64,000 bases of DNA, from NCBI GenBank assembly GCA_051954235.1, contig JBQCHY010000005.1:1-64000 (forward strand), given 5' to 3'. The notes beneath the pieces are model-generated. The model searched no databases. It saw only the letters and a list, made by a program, of their open reading frames with translations, and was not told where the DNA came from. Below, piece after piece: positions 1 through 8,860 of this stretch. Made by a program: the position numbers and the translations under genes. Origin of the DNA: 62-47 sp051954235 (lineage in GTDB: Bacteria > Pseudomonadota > Alphaproteobacteria > Rhizobiales > Xanthobacteraceae). Within the stretch, counting starts at the first letter, position 1; the number at the start of each line of letters is the position of its first letter.

Positions 1-83
1 AACTCAGGTTGGTTGTGGTTTGGGGTGTGGGGTAACAGCCTAAATTTTGATTGTTCCCCCTCACCCGGTGCTTTCGGCTCCGA

Positions 84-104
84 CCTCTCCCCGATGGGGA
101 GAGG
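84..104. repeat. Short intergenic inverted repeat
   Basis: Perfect 9-bp inverted repeat (CCTCTCCCC, GAT loop, GGGGAGAGG) just downstream of the minus-strand acyl-CoA synthetase gene. It resembles dispersed palindromes of Bradyrhizobium-type genomes and could also act as a weak transcription end for the operon. The first 80 bases of the window show no gene. Confidence 0.5.
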
Positions 105-143
105 TGATGCATCGTCCAAAGCAATGCCAGAAGCGGAAAAGCT

Positions 144-2240
144 CTAAATCGCCCTGAACACCACCGCGTCGACAACGACACAGCCCTTGCCCTCGCTATC
201 GAGCATCACCGGGTTGAGGTCGAGGCTCATTACTCTGGCCTCGGGATCGGCCATCAGCGCGCCGATCTTGACGATGGCATCGCTCAGCGCGGCCACATCC
301 ATAGGCGGCTCGCCGCGCACGCCGGCGAATAGCGGCGCGATGCGCAGACGTTGCAGCGCGTCCATCGCATCAGCTTGCGAGAACGGCGGCAACAGCAAGG
401 TGGTGTCGCGGAAGATTTCGACATACTTGCCGCCATCGCCCATCGCAACCACCGGCCCGAACACCGGATCGCGATGCGCGCCGATCATGATCTCGCGCCG
501 CCCGCCGGCCATCGCTGCGACGATGACGCCGTCGAACCGCGCGCCATGTTTGCGGATGATATCCTCCATCTCGCTGTACATGTCACCAGCCGCTTCGCGC
601 GTAGCGACGCCAAGCTTGACAAGGCCGAGCTCGGATTTGTGAGCGATGTCGGCGGAGCAGCCCTTGACGACAACCGGCCCGCCGGTCGCCTCGAATGCCG
701 CGACCGCTTCGGCGCGCGAATGGCACAGCCGATGCGGTACCACCGGGATTCCCCGCCCGGCCAGCAGGGCAAGGCTGTCGGCCTCGTTCAACATTTCCGT
801 CGCGCCGGTCGATACTACGGTGACCGCGCCGGGCTTCGCACGCTCCGCGCGGCGCGCGCGTGTCCGTGCCATCAATTCGTGATGCGACAAGAATTGATTG
901 AGCGCGGCGACGCCCTCCACTTCCGTCGGGAATACGGTGATGCCTTCCGCCGCGAATTCATCCGCGACGCTTTTCTGCGTGGCCGCGACCACCAGTGGCT
1001 TGCCGGTCTGCTTGCCGAAGGCGGCGGCGTCCCGCGCAAACGCCGGGACGTCGTAGCCAGGTCCCGCCACCGGCACGCCGATGAGGAATGCATCCGCCGC
1101 CGGATCTTCCGCGATCACCGGCAGAATGTCGCCGAACAGCCGGCTGTTGGACAGTAGCGCCGCGGTGAGATCGATCGGATTGGTCGTGGTGGCGAAGGTC
1201 GGCAGAATGCCCTTGAGCTTCTTGTCGGTCTCGGGCGCGAGCTTCGCCATCGGCATGCCCGCCGAGGTCGCGGCATCCGCCGTCATCACGCAGACCGCGC
1301 CGGAGTTGCTGATCGCCACCAGCCGCCGGCCGCGCGGCTTCCAGCCTTTCAGATAAAGCTCGGTCGCCTCCACAAGGCCGCGCATGTCCGGCGCGCGCCA
1401 GATGCCGTGATGCTCGAAGAACGCATCGACGACACGATCCTCGTTGGCAAGCGCACCGGTGTGCGACTGCGCGGCCTGCCTGCCGGCTTCGGTTCGTCCG
1501 GATTTCAGTGCGATGATCGGCAGGTCGCGATCGAGCGCCACGGCCGCGAGTTCTTCCAGATAGGTTTTGTCGGGAATACTCTCGAGATAAAGCAGCAGCA
1601 GCTTGACCTCGGGGTCTTCTGCCACCGCGACAGCCAACTCGCCGACGGTAATGTCGGCGTCGTTACCCGTCGCGTGGGTGTGACGAACACCGATGCCCTT
1701 CTGGCGCAGGAAGCCGACCGGCACGGTCGAGAGCGCGCCGCTCTGGCTCAACATCGCGACGTGACCTTCGGCGCGATCCATGTCCATGAACATCGTCGAG
1801 AAGCTGGCGATGGCGCCGGTGCCGAAATTGGCGAGCCCTTGCGAGTTCGGTCCGACGATGCGCATGCCCGCCTTGCGCGCTACCTCGACCATGTGGCGCT
1901 CCTTGGCCTTGCCGGCGACGGCATCGACTTCGCCGAAGCCGGACGCCATCACCACCGCGATCTTGACGCCACGCGCCGCGCAATCCTCCACCGCGCCGAT
2001 GGCGTTATCGCCCGCCACCGCGACGATCACCATCTCGGGGGCTTCGGGCAGATCGGCGAGGCTGGGATAACACTTATGCCCCTGCACTTCCGGCCGCGTC
2101 GGATTGATCGGAAATATCTTGCCCTTGAAGCCGAACTTGTCGAGGTAGTGGACCGGCCGGCCGCCAACCTTGTTGTGGTTTTCCGAAGCTCCGATGATCG
2201 CAACGGAACGCGGGGCGAGGGCGGCCTTCAAACGGCTCAT
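144..2240 (-). CDS. NDP-forming acyl-CoA synthetase / acetate-CoA ligase family protein
   Basis: Single-chain protein of 698 residues with the domain order of ADP-forming acetyl-CoA synthetases. An N-terminal CoA-binding Rossmann domain (about 1-130) is followed by a succinyl-CoA-ligase-like domain carrying the phospho-histidine motif SHTGALANEDRV, and a C-terminal ATP-grasp domain (about 480-690). The family interconverts an acyl-CoA, ADP and phosphate with acid, CoA and ATP. It is the last gene of a minus-strand acyl-CoA operon, 40 bp after the dehydrogenase. AAGGA precedes the ATG. In this setting it probably activates, or recovers energy from, a branched or aromatic acid; the substrate cannot be read from the sequence. 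Confidence 0.9.
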   Translation of the reverse strand: MSRLKAALAPRSVAIIGASENHNKVGGRPVHYLDKFGFKGKIFPINPTRPEVQGHKCYPSLADLPEAPEMVIVAVAGDNAIGAVEDCAARGVKIAVVMASGFGEVDAVAGKAKERHMVEVARKAGMRIVGPNSQGLANFGTGAIASFSTMFMDMDRAEGHVAMLSQSGALSTVPVGFLRQKGIGVRHTHATGNDADITVGELAVAVAEDPEVKLLLLYLESIPDKTYLEELAAVALDRDLPIIALKSGRTEAGRQAAQSHTGALANEDRVVDAFFEHHGIWRAPDMRGLVEATELYLKGWKPRGRRLVAISNSGAVCVMTADAATSAGMPMAKLAPETDKKLKGILPTFATTTNPIDLTAALLSNSRLFGDILPVIAEDPAADAFLIGVPVAGPGYDVPAFARDAAAFGKQTGKPLVVAATQKSVADEFAAEGITVFPTEVEGVAALNQFLSHHELMARTRARRAERAKPGAVTVVSTGATEMLNEADSLALLAGRGIPVVPHRLCHSRAEAVAAFEATGGPVVVKGCSADIAHKSELGLVKLGVATREAAGDMYSEMEDIIRKHGARFDGVIVAAMAGGRREIMIGAHRDPVFGPVVAMGDGGKYVEIFRDTTLLLPPFSQADAMDALQRLRIAPLFAGVRGEPPMDVAALSDAIVKIGALMADPEARVMSLDLNPVMLDSEGKGCVVVDAVVFRAI

Positions 2241-2280
2241 GACATGGTCCTTTCAGAATGCGGCAGACGACGAGCGATGC

Positions 2281-3447
2281 TCAGTAGGATTTCGGCAGGC
2301 CGAGCACCTTCTCGGCGATGAAGGAGAGAACGAGTTGCGGACTGATCGGCGCGATGCGCGGGATCATCACCTCGCGCATGTAGCGCTCGACGTGGAACTC
2401 CTTGGCATAGCCGAAACCGCCGTGGGTCATCACCGCCTGTTCGCAGGCGTGGAAACCCGCTTCCGCCGCGAGATACTTCGCCGCGTTGGCGGCCGGCCCG
2501 CACGACATGCCCTTGTCGTACTGCCAGCCTGCCGACATCACCATCAGCCACGCTGCTTCCAATTCCATCCAGTTCTTGGCGAGCGGATGCTGGATCGCCT
2601 GGTTCTGGCCGATGGGCCGATTGAACACGATGCGGCTCTTGGCGTAAGCCGCCGCGCGCGACAACGCCAGCTTGCCGAGGCCGACCGCTTCGGCCGCGAT
2701 CAGGATGCGCTCGGGGTTCATGCCGTGCAGAATGTATTCGAAGCCGCGACCTTCCTCGCCGATGCGGTCGTCGACCGGGATTTCAAAATTCTCGAAAAAC
2801 AGTTCGTTGGAGTCGACCGCCTTGCGGCCCATCTTCTCGATCTCATGCACCGCGATGCGCGAGCGGTCGAAGTCGGTGTAGAACAGGCTGAGGCCATGGG
2901 TCGGCGACTTCACCTCTTCCAGCGGCGTGGTGCGCGCGAGCAGAAGAATCTTTTCGGCCACTTGCGCGGTCGAGATCCACACCTTCTGACCGTTGACCAC
3001 ATATTTGTCGCCCTGCCGCACCGCGCGGGTCTTGAGTTGCGTGGTGTTGAGCCCGGTGTTCGGCTCCGTCACCGCGAAACACGAGCGCTCCTTGCCGGAG
3101 ACGATCGGCGGCAACATGCGGCGGCATTGCGCCTCGGTGCCGAACACCACCACCGGATTGAGACCGAACACGTTCATGTGGATTGCCGACGCGCCCGACA
3201 TGCCCGCGCCGGATTCCGATATCGTCCGCATCATGATCGCGGCATCGGTGATGCCAAGACCAGTACCGCCGTAAGCTTCGGGGATGCAGATGCCGAGCCA
3301 CCCGGCATCCGCCATCGCCCTGTGAAACTCGATCGGGAATCCGCCCTCGCGATCCTTTTTCAGCCAATAGGTGTCGTCGAATGCCGCGCAAATCTTCGCG
3401 ATGGCATCGCGGATGGATTCCTGTTCGGCGGTGAGTGCAAAATCCAT
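2281..3447 (-). CDS. Acyl-CoA dehydrogenase family protein
   Basis: FAD flavoenzyme of 388 residues that introduces the alpha-beta double bond into an acyl-CoA. The usual three-part fold is visible, with the FAD/substrate motif FAVTEPNTGLNTT at about 124-136 and the C-terminal segment MTHGGFGYAKEFHVERYMRE. The medium-chain-type base (Glu of YEGT) is absent, since the aligned stretch reads PRIAPIS. A glutamate at about 246 (MNPERILIA) sits where isovaleryl-CoA dehydrogenase keeps its base, so I infer that arrangement. AAGGAG precedes the ATG. It lies between a CoA transferase and an acyl-CoA synthetase, consistent with a catabolic operon. Confidence 0.9.
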   Translation of the reverse strand: MDFALTAEQESIRDAIAKICAAFDDTYWLKKDREGGFPIEFHRAMADAGWLGICIPEAYGGTGLGITDAAIMMRTISESGAGMSGASAIHMNVFGLNPVVVFGTEAQCRRMLPPIVSGKERSCFAVTEPNTGLNTTQLKTRAVRQGDKYVVNGQKVWISTAQVAEKILLLARTTPLEEVKSPTHGLSLFYTDFDRSRIAVHEIEKMGRKAVDSNELFFENFEIPVDDRIGEEGRGFEYILHGMNPERILIAAEAVGLGKLALSRAAAYAKSRIVFNRPIGQNQAIQHPLAKNWMELEAAWLMVMSAGWQYDKGMSCGPAANAAKYLAAEAGFHACEQAVMTHGGFGYAKEFHVERYMREVMIPRIAPISPQLVLSFIAEKVLGLPKSY

Positions 3448-3471
3448 CGCGTGCGATCTCCTTACTTTGAG

Positions 3472-4671
3472 CTAGTCGACAGTTCGATTGGTGACGCCGT
3501 CCTTGATCAGTTGCGCGATCTCGTCCGGCGAATAGCCGGCCTCGCGCAGCACGTCCTCGCTCTGCTCGCCGAGACGCGGCGCCAGCCGCGTCGGCTCAGC
3601 CGGCGTTTCCGACCAGGTGGCGGCAGTCCGCATGCTGCGGATTTTGCCCTCGCTCGGATGCTCGACCGTCGGGAAAAACTCTGTGGCGACGAGATGCGGG
3701 TCACTGAGAATGCTGACGAGATCATGCATCGGCAACGCCGGCACATCGGCTTCGTCCAGCAGCTTGATCCATTCGGCGGTCGAGCGCAGCGCGATGATGC
3801 GCGCCAACTCGGCATAGACATGATCGATGTTCATAGCACGCCCGGCGAAGGTCGCGAAACGCGGATCGCTGCGCAGATCGTCACGCCCGGTGGCGGTGAG
3901 AAATTTGTCCCACTGTTTGTCGTTGTAGACGATCACGCAGATATAGCCGTCCGACGTCTTGTAAGGCCTGCGATCGGGCGACAGATGCCGCGCATAACCG
4001 CCCTGGTCCAGCGGTGGTTCGTAGGTGAGACCGCCGAGATGATCGCCCATCACGAAGCCGGCCATGGTTTCGAACATCGGGATATCAACGCGCTGCCCGA
4101 CGCCGGTGCGGTCGCGATACACCAGGCTGGCGAGGATCGCGCCTACCGCATTGAGCCCGACGATGCGATCCACCAGCGCGTTCGGCACGTAGCGCGGCGT
4201 GCCGTCACCGCCGCGCGCCATCAGATGCGCCAGCGCCGAGCCGCCTTGAATAAGATCATCATAGGCGGCCTTCGCCGCATAAGGTCCGTCCTGGCCGAAG
4301 CCGAACACGCCGGAATAGATCAGGCGCGGATTGACGGCGGCGACATCTTCATAACCGAGCCGCAGCCGCTGCATCGCCTGCGGACGCACGTTGTAAACGA
4401 GAACGTCCGCATCCGCGACGAGACGCAGTACGACGGCGCGGCCGGCGTCCTTCTTCAGGTCGAGGCAGATGCTGCGCTTGCTGCGGTTGGCGTTGAGAAA
4501 CACCGGCCCCATGCCGGGATGCCGGGTCGGACCGATCTGCCGGGTAACGTCGCCGTCGAACGACTCGATCTTGATAACGTCGGCGCCGTAGTCGCCCAGC
4601 GTCTGGGTCGCGAAGGGGCCCATCAGCACCGATGTCATGTCGACGACTTTGATGCCCTGCAACGGCCCCAT
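3472..4671 (-). CDS. CaiB/BaiF-type CoA transferase
   Basis: Class III CoA-transferase of 399 residues, the usual family length, which moves CoA between an acyl-CoA donor and a carboxylic acid. The N-terminal signature MGPLQGIKVVDMTSVLMGPF and the region GFGQDGPYAAKAAYDDLIQG, which contains the family's catalytic aspartate, are clear. It is preceded by GGTGGA before the ATG and followed 24 bp later by the acyl-CoA dehydrogenase gene. With an AMP-forming ligase in the same operon it gives a second way to load CoA onto the same acid or a dicarboxylic intermediate. The acid is unknown. Confidence 0.9.
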   Translation of the reverse strand: MGPLQGIKVVDMTSVLMGPFATQTLGDYGADVIKIESFDGDVTRQIGPTRHPGMGPVFLNANRSKRSICLDLKKDAGRAVVLRLVADADVLVYNVRPQAMQRLRLGYEDVAAVNPRLIYSGVFGFGQDGPYAAKAAYDDLIQGGSALAHLMARGGDGTPRYVPNALVDRIVGLNAVGAILASLVYRDRTGVGQRVDIPMFETMAGFVMGDHLGGLTYEPPLDQGGYARHLSPDRRPYKTSDGYICVIVYNDKQWDKFLTATGRDDLRSDPRFATFAGRAMNIDHVYAELARIIALRSTAEWIKLLDEADVPALPMHDLVSILSDPHLVATEFFPTVEHPSEGKIRSMRTAATWSETPAEPTRLAPRLGEQSEDVLREAGYSPDEIAQLIKDGVTNRTVD

Positions 4672-4839
4672 GTTCCACCCGTTTCGAATAGCGCTTCGCG
4701 CCGCTGCCGTCGTACTAACGGCAGGAAAACCGGGAGATCAAGGGCGTTTCCCGTGGGTCGCCATGCCGAGCGGGAAAGGCTCGGGGTAAAGCGCAGCAGG
4801 CACGCGTCGACATTCTATCGTGCGGAATACCGTCTTCCG

Positions 4840-6363
4840 TTATGTCTTCGCCATCATCTCGCGCAGCGCGGTCTTCAGCACCTTGCCGTAGTTGTTCTTC
4901 GGCAGCGACGGCAGATAGACGTAACGCTTCGGCCGCTTGAAGCGCGCGATCAATGCGAGGCAATGGGCGTCGAATTTCTGATCGTCAGCCTCGGCGCCCT
5001 CTTCCAGCACCATGCAAGCGACGACGATTTCGCCCCAGTCCGGATCAGGTACGCCAATGGCCGACACCTCGCGCACCTCGGCGTGGGTGAGCAGCGCCTC
5101 CTCCACCTCGCGCGGATAGATGTTGGTGCCGCCGGAGATGATGACATCCTTGGAGCGATCCGACAGCGTCAGAAAACCGTCGGCGTCAAGCCGGCCAACG
5201 TCGCCGGTCCGCAGCCAGCCGTCCTTGAGTGCAGCAGCGCTGGCTTCGGGATTGTTCCAGTAGCCCAGCATCACTGCCGTGCCCTTGGCTTCAATCTCGC
5301 CGGTCTCGCCGGCGGGCAGCGGATTGCCGTCGCTATCGGTGATACGCACCGACATCACGCTCTGCGCGGTACCCACCGAGGCCAGCCGTTCGAGATAGCG
5401 CGGGTCGTTGATGCGGCCGTGCCATTCGCGGTTCAACGCCGTGATCGTCATCGGCGATTCACCCTGACCGTAAATCTGCACGAAGCGTTGCCCCATAGTA
5501 GCCATCGCATCGCGGATATCGGCGAGATACATCGGGCCGCCGCCGTAAACGATGGTCTTGATGCCGTCGCCATCCTCGCCGCGCTTCTTCGCGGCATCGA
5601 CCAGACGGCGCACCATGGTCGGCGCCGCGAACATCGAGACGTTGCGGAGTTGTTTGCCAAGCGCCAGCACCTCATCGGCCTCGAAGCCGCCGGATTCCGG
5701 CACGACATGGCGCGCGCCCACGCGAACGTTGGGAAAATTGTAGAGGCCAGCGCCGTGCGAGATCGGCGCAGCATAGAGCGCGGCGTCCTGCGGCGACGGC
5801 TGATCGACATCGGCGAAATAGCACATCGACATCGCCAGCAGATTACCGTGGCTGAGCATCACGCCCTTCGGCCGCCCGGTGGTGCCGGAGGTGTAGAACA
5901 GCCAGGCGAGATCGTCGGTATCGCGCGCCAGCGGTGCGGCAGCACCCTCGCCATCGCGCGCGCGGCGATAGTCGTCGCTATCGACCGAGAAGGTCGCAAG
6001 CGACGACACCTCGGCTTCCGCCCAGTGATCCGCCGTGTCGTCGCAGATGAACAACAGCTTCGCGCCGGAGTTCTCGCAAATCCACGCGGCTTCCCGGCCG
6101 TGCAGCTTGGCGTTGATCGGCACCGCCGCGGCGCCGATCCACCAGATGCCGTAAAGGCATTCGAAGTAAGCGGTGCAGTTGGTCATGAACAGCGCGACGC
6201 GGTCGCCGGGCGCCACGCCATATTGCTTGGCGAGATGCGCGCCCGCCGCCGCCGCGCGTCGGGCGAAGGTGAGATAATCCGCGTCGACGCGCGTGCCCGT
6301 CAGCAGCGCGGGCGCATCCGGACGCAGATGCGCGCTCGCCGCCAGCCATTCGGCCATGTTCAT
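4840..6363 (-). CDS. AMP-forming acyl-CoA ligase (class I adenylate-forming enzyme)
   Basis: Enzyme of 507 residues that activates a carboxylic acid to an acyl-CoA through an acyl-AMP. The ATP-binding P-loop (YTSGTTGRPKGVMLSHGN), the YGQGESPMT motif, the hinge region WLRTGDVGRLDADGF with SDRSKDVIISGG, and the C-terminal catalytic lysine context (NNYGKVLKTALRE) are all present. GGAGG lies just ahead of the ATG. It follows the thiolase gene by 27 bp, and a 168-bp gap with two short hairpins separates it from the CoA transferase. The specificity could be medium-chain, aromatic or cyclic acid. Confidence 0.92.
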   Translation of the reverse strand: MNMAEWLAASAHLRPDAPALLTGTRVDADYLTFARRAAAAGAHLAKQYGVAPGDRVALFMTNCTAYFECLYGIWWIGAAAVPINAKLHGREAAWICENSGAKLLFICDDTADHWAEAEVSSLATFSVDSDDYRRARDGEGAAAPLARDTDDLAWLFYTSGTTGRPKGVMLSHGNLLAMSMCYFADVDQPSPQDAALYAAPISHGAGLYNFPNVRVGARHVVPESGGFEADEVLALGKQLRNVSMFAAPTMVRRLVDAAKKRGEDGDGIKTIVYGGGPMYLADIRDAMATMGQRFVQIYGQGESPMTITALNREWHGRINDPRYLERLASVGTAQSVMSVRITDSDGNPLPAGETGEIEAKGTAVMLGYWNNPEASAAALKDGWLRTGDVGRLDADGFLTLSDRSKDVIISGGTNIYPREVEEALLTHAEVREVSAIGVPDPDWGEIVVACMVLEEGAEADDQKFDAHCLALIARFKRPKRYVYLPSLPKNNYGKVLKTALREMMAKT

Positions 6364-6390
6364 GATCGACCTCCCGCCGCCTGAACCGGC

Positions 6391-7560
6391 TTACTTCGCC
6401 GGCTCCAGCAACGAGACGTAGTTGGCGACCGCGGCGCCGCCCATGTTGAAGACGCCGCCGAGCTTGGCGTCCTTGATCTGCATGCCTTCCGGTGCCTGCC
6501 CGAGCAGTTGCATCGCGGTGAGCACATGCATCGACACGCCGGTGGCGCCGATCGGGTGGCCCTTGGCCTTGAGGCCGCCGGACGGATTGATCGGCAGCTT
6601 GCCGTCCTTCTGGGTCCAGCCTTCCTTGATGGCGCGCGCGCCCTGCCCGCGCGGCGTCAGGCCCATCGCTTCATACTCGATCAGTTCGGCGACGGTGAAG
6701 CAGTCGTGGGTCTCGACGAACGACAGGTCCGACAGCGTGACGCCGGCGGATTGCAGCGCCTGCTGCCACGCCACGGTGCAGCCTTCGAAATTGAGAATGT
6801 CGCGCTTCGACATCGGCAGGAAATCCTGCGCGTGGGCGGTAGCGCGGATATTGACCGCCTTGCCCATGGTCTTCGCGGTTTCAGAATCGGTCAGCACCAG
6901 CGCGGCGGCACCGTCCGACACCAGCGAACAGTCGGTGCGCTTCAGGGGGCCGGCGACGAACGGGTTCTTGTCGCTCTCGGCGCGGCAGAACTCGAAGCCG
7001 AAATCCTTGCGCATCTGCGCGTAAGGGTTGGCAACGCCGTTCTTGTGGTTCTTGGCGGCGATCATCGCCAGCGCATCGGACTGGTCGCCGTATTTCTGGA
7101 AATAGGCCTGCGCGATCTTGCCGAACACGCCGGCGAAGCCGGCCGGGGTGTCGCCGTCCTCCGGCAGGTAGGAGGCGCGCAGCAGATTCTTGCCGATCTC
7201 GGGGCCCGGCGTGCGGGTCATCTGCTCGACGCCGACCACCAGCACGATGCGGGCCGCGCCGGCGTTGATGGCACGGATGCCCTGATGCACCGCGGCCGAA
7301 CCGGTGGCGCAGGCGTTCTCCACGCGGGTCGCCGGCTTGAAGCGCAGCTTCGGATCGGCCTGCAACACCAGCGAGGCGGTGAAATCCTGCGCCGAGAAAC
7401 CGGCGTTGAAGTGGCCGAGCACGATCTCGTCGACATCGCTGGCGGAAATGCCGGCATCGGCCAGCGCCTCGTTGGCAGCGCGGACGACCAGGCTTTCCAC
7501 GGTCTCGGCGTCGAATTTCCCGAACGGCGTATGCGCCCATCCCACGATACTGGCTGTCAT
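6391..7560 (-). CDS. Thiolase / acetyl-CoA acetyltransferase, SCP2-type
   Basis: I place the start at the ATG ending at 7560 (MTASIVGWAHTPFGKF), which has AGGAAG ahead of it, rather than at longer in-frame starts; this gives 389 residues. Thiolase catalytic elements are visible: the nucleophilic cysteine in VENACATGSAA, a histidine in VETHDCFTVAEL, and the GGLKAKGHPIGATG loop. This set is typical of the SCP-x/acetyl-CoA acetyltransferase branch that cleaves beta-ketoacyl-CoA with CoA. It is the first gene of the minus-strand operon, so its upstream gap (7561-7745) should hold the operon promoter, though no strong one is visible. Confidence 0.9.
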   Translation of the reverse strand: MTASIVGWAHTPFGKFDAETVESLVVRAANEALADAGISASDVDEIVLGHFNAGFSAQDFTASLVLQADPKLRFKPATRVENACATGSAAVHQGIRAINAGAARIVLVVGVEQMTRTPGPEIGKNLLRASYLPEDGDTPAGFAGVFGKIAQAYFQKYGDQSDALAMIAAKNHKNGVANPYAQMRKDFGFEFCRAESDKNPFVAGPLKRTDCSLVSDGAAALVLTDSETAKTMGKAVNIRATAHAQDFLPMSKRDILNFEGCTVAWQQALQSAGVTLSDLSFVETHDCFTVAELIEYEAMGLTPRGQGARAIKEGWTQKDGKLPINPSGGLKAKGHPIGATGVSMHVLTAMQLLGQAPEGMQIKDAKLGGVFNMGGAAVANYVSLLEPAK

Positions 7561-7745
7561 GATGATCTTCCTGTCTTTGTCGAAATTGACCCGCCGGCCG
7601 CACATCGGGACGACCGCCATGGGTCCGGATTGCCCCGACTATAGCGCATCGGTTCCGCGAGAACACACCGGTTTGGGAAATTCTGCCATCCCGCACGGCA
7701 AGCGCCGCCCCGGCGAACCGGGCCGCGTTCGCTATTCGGACAACA

Positions 7746-8732
7746 TCAGGCGACGAACTTGCCGCCCAGTTCATCCTCGATATGGATGCGGATGATGTCG
7801 TCGAACGTCTTTTCAGCGGTAGTGAAGCCGAGTTTCAGCGCGCGTGCAGTGTCGAACTGCCGCGGCCAGCCGTCAACGATGCTGATGATCGCGGGATCGG
7901 GCTCGCGACGAATTCGTGCCGTGACGTTCTTTCCGGCGACCCGCTCAAGCGCCGCGATCTGCTCGCCAACGGTCGCAGCCAGGCCCGGCATACTCAGGTT
8001 GCGCCGTGCGCCCATCGCGGCGGTGTCCATGGTGCCTGCGTGGATCAGGAACCCGACCGCCGAGCGCGGCGACGCATGCCAGTGGCGCACGTCCTCGGAG
8101 ACCGGCAACACCGCGCCCTCGCCCGCCAGCGGCTCGCGGATGATGTTCGAGAAAAAGCCGGACGCGGCCTTGTTAGGCTTGCCGGGGCGCACGCAAATCG
8201 TCGGCAGACGGATGCCGATGCCGTCGAGAAACCCTTTGCGGGTGTAGTCGGCGATCAGCAACTCGCAGATTGCCTTCTGCGTGCCGTAGCTGGTGAGCGG
8301 CGTGAGGAAGAATTCGTCGCCGATCTTATCCGGAAACGGCGCGCCGAACACCGCCACCGACGAGGTGAACACCAGCCGCGGCTTGTAGCCGCCGCCGATG
8401 GCGCGGATGGCGTCGATCAGGTAGCGGGTGCCGTCCAGGTTGATGCGATATCCCTTATCGAATTCCACCTCCGCCTCGCCGGACACGATGGCGGCGAGAT
8501 GGAAGATCACGTCCGGCCGCTCGGCGACCAAAGGCACGGCGGTGCCGGGATCGGCGAAATCGCTGATGACGAGTTTGGTCGGGATCGTGTTTCCCGCAGG
8601 GTTCTGCGGCGCGACGACATCCTGCAACGTCAGGCGCGTAATCTCGCGGTTGCCGAGCCGTCCGTCGCGAACGAGCCGTTCGGTCAATTTGCGGCCCACC
8701 ATGCCGGCCGCGCCGAGAACGAGAATGTGCAC
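7746..8732 (-). CDS. denD: NAD-dependent sugar-acid dehydrogenase, D-erythronate dehydrogenase (DenD) type
   Basis: Extended short-chain dehydrogenase of 328 residues with the dinucleotide motif GAAGMVG near residue 7 and the catalytic YGTQK (Tyr-x-x-x-Lys). The N-terminus MHILVLGAAGMVGRKL and the overall length match DenD-type enzymes, which oxidise D-erythronate at C2. It starts at GTG with AAGGA ahead. It is the last gene of the ABC importer unit, with a dispersed inverted repeat in the 128-bp gap before it. The usual partners for erythronate use (OtnK/OtnC-type kinase and decarboxylase) are not in the window, so the true substrate may be another aldonate. Confidence 0.75.
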   Translation of the reverse strand: MHILVLGAAGMVGRKLTERLVRDGRLGNREITRLTLQDVVAPQNPAGNTIPTKLVISDFADPGTAVPLVAERPDVIFHLAAIVSGEAEVEFDKGYRINLDGTRYLIDAIRAIGGGYKPRLVFTSSVAVFGAPFPDKIGDEFFLTPLTSYGTQKAICELLIADYTRKGFLDGIGIRLPTICVRPGKPNKAASGFFSNIIREPLAGEGAVLPVSEDVRHWHASPRSAVGFLIHAGTMDTAAMGARRNLSMPGLAATVGEQIAALERVAGKNVTARIRREPDPAIISIVDGWPRQFDTARALKLGFTTAEKTFDDIIRIHIEDELGGKFVA

Positions 8733-8756
8733 TTCGACTATTTCCTTTTATTGATC

Positions 8757-8835
8757 GTCATTGCGAGAAGCGTAAGCGACGAAGCAATCCAGTTCTCAAT
8801 GGAAGACTGGATTGCTTCGCTGCGCTCGCAATGAC
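8757..8835. repeat. Dispersed inverted repeat (REP-like), first copy
   Basis: Long hyphenated palindrome of about 79 bp. The left arm begins GTCATTGCGAG and the right arm ends CTCGCAATGAC, with GAAGCAATCCAG and CTGGATTGCTTC further inside. It lies between the second permease gene and denD. A related copy occurs at 18291-18363. Elements of this type are abundant in intergenic regions of Bradyrhizobium relatives. Confidence 0.85.
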
Positions 8836-8860
8836 GCTTCCGAGAAAGCGAACCTTCCAA

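Noticed and set aside
2170..6384. Plus-strand open frame of about 1400 codons opposite the acyl-CoA operon
   Set aside because: It lies antisense to four well-recognised enzymes, has an arginine/histidine-rich low-complexity composition and no domain. Long antisense frames are expected in GC-rich codon usage.
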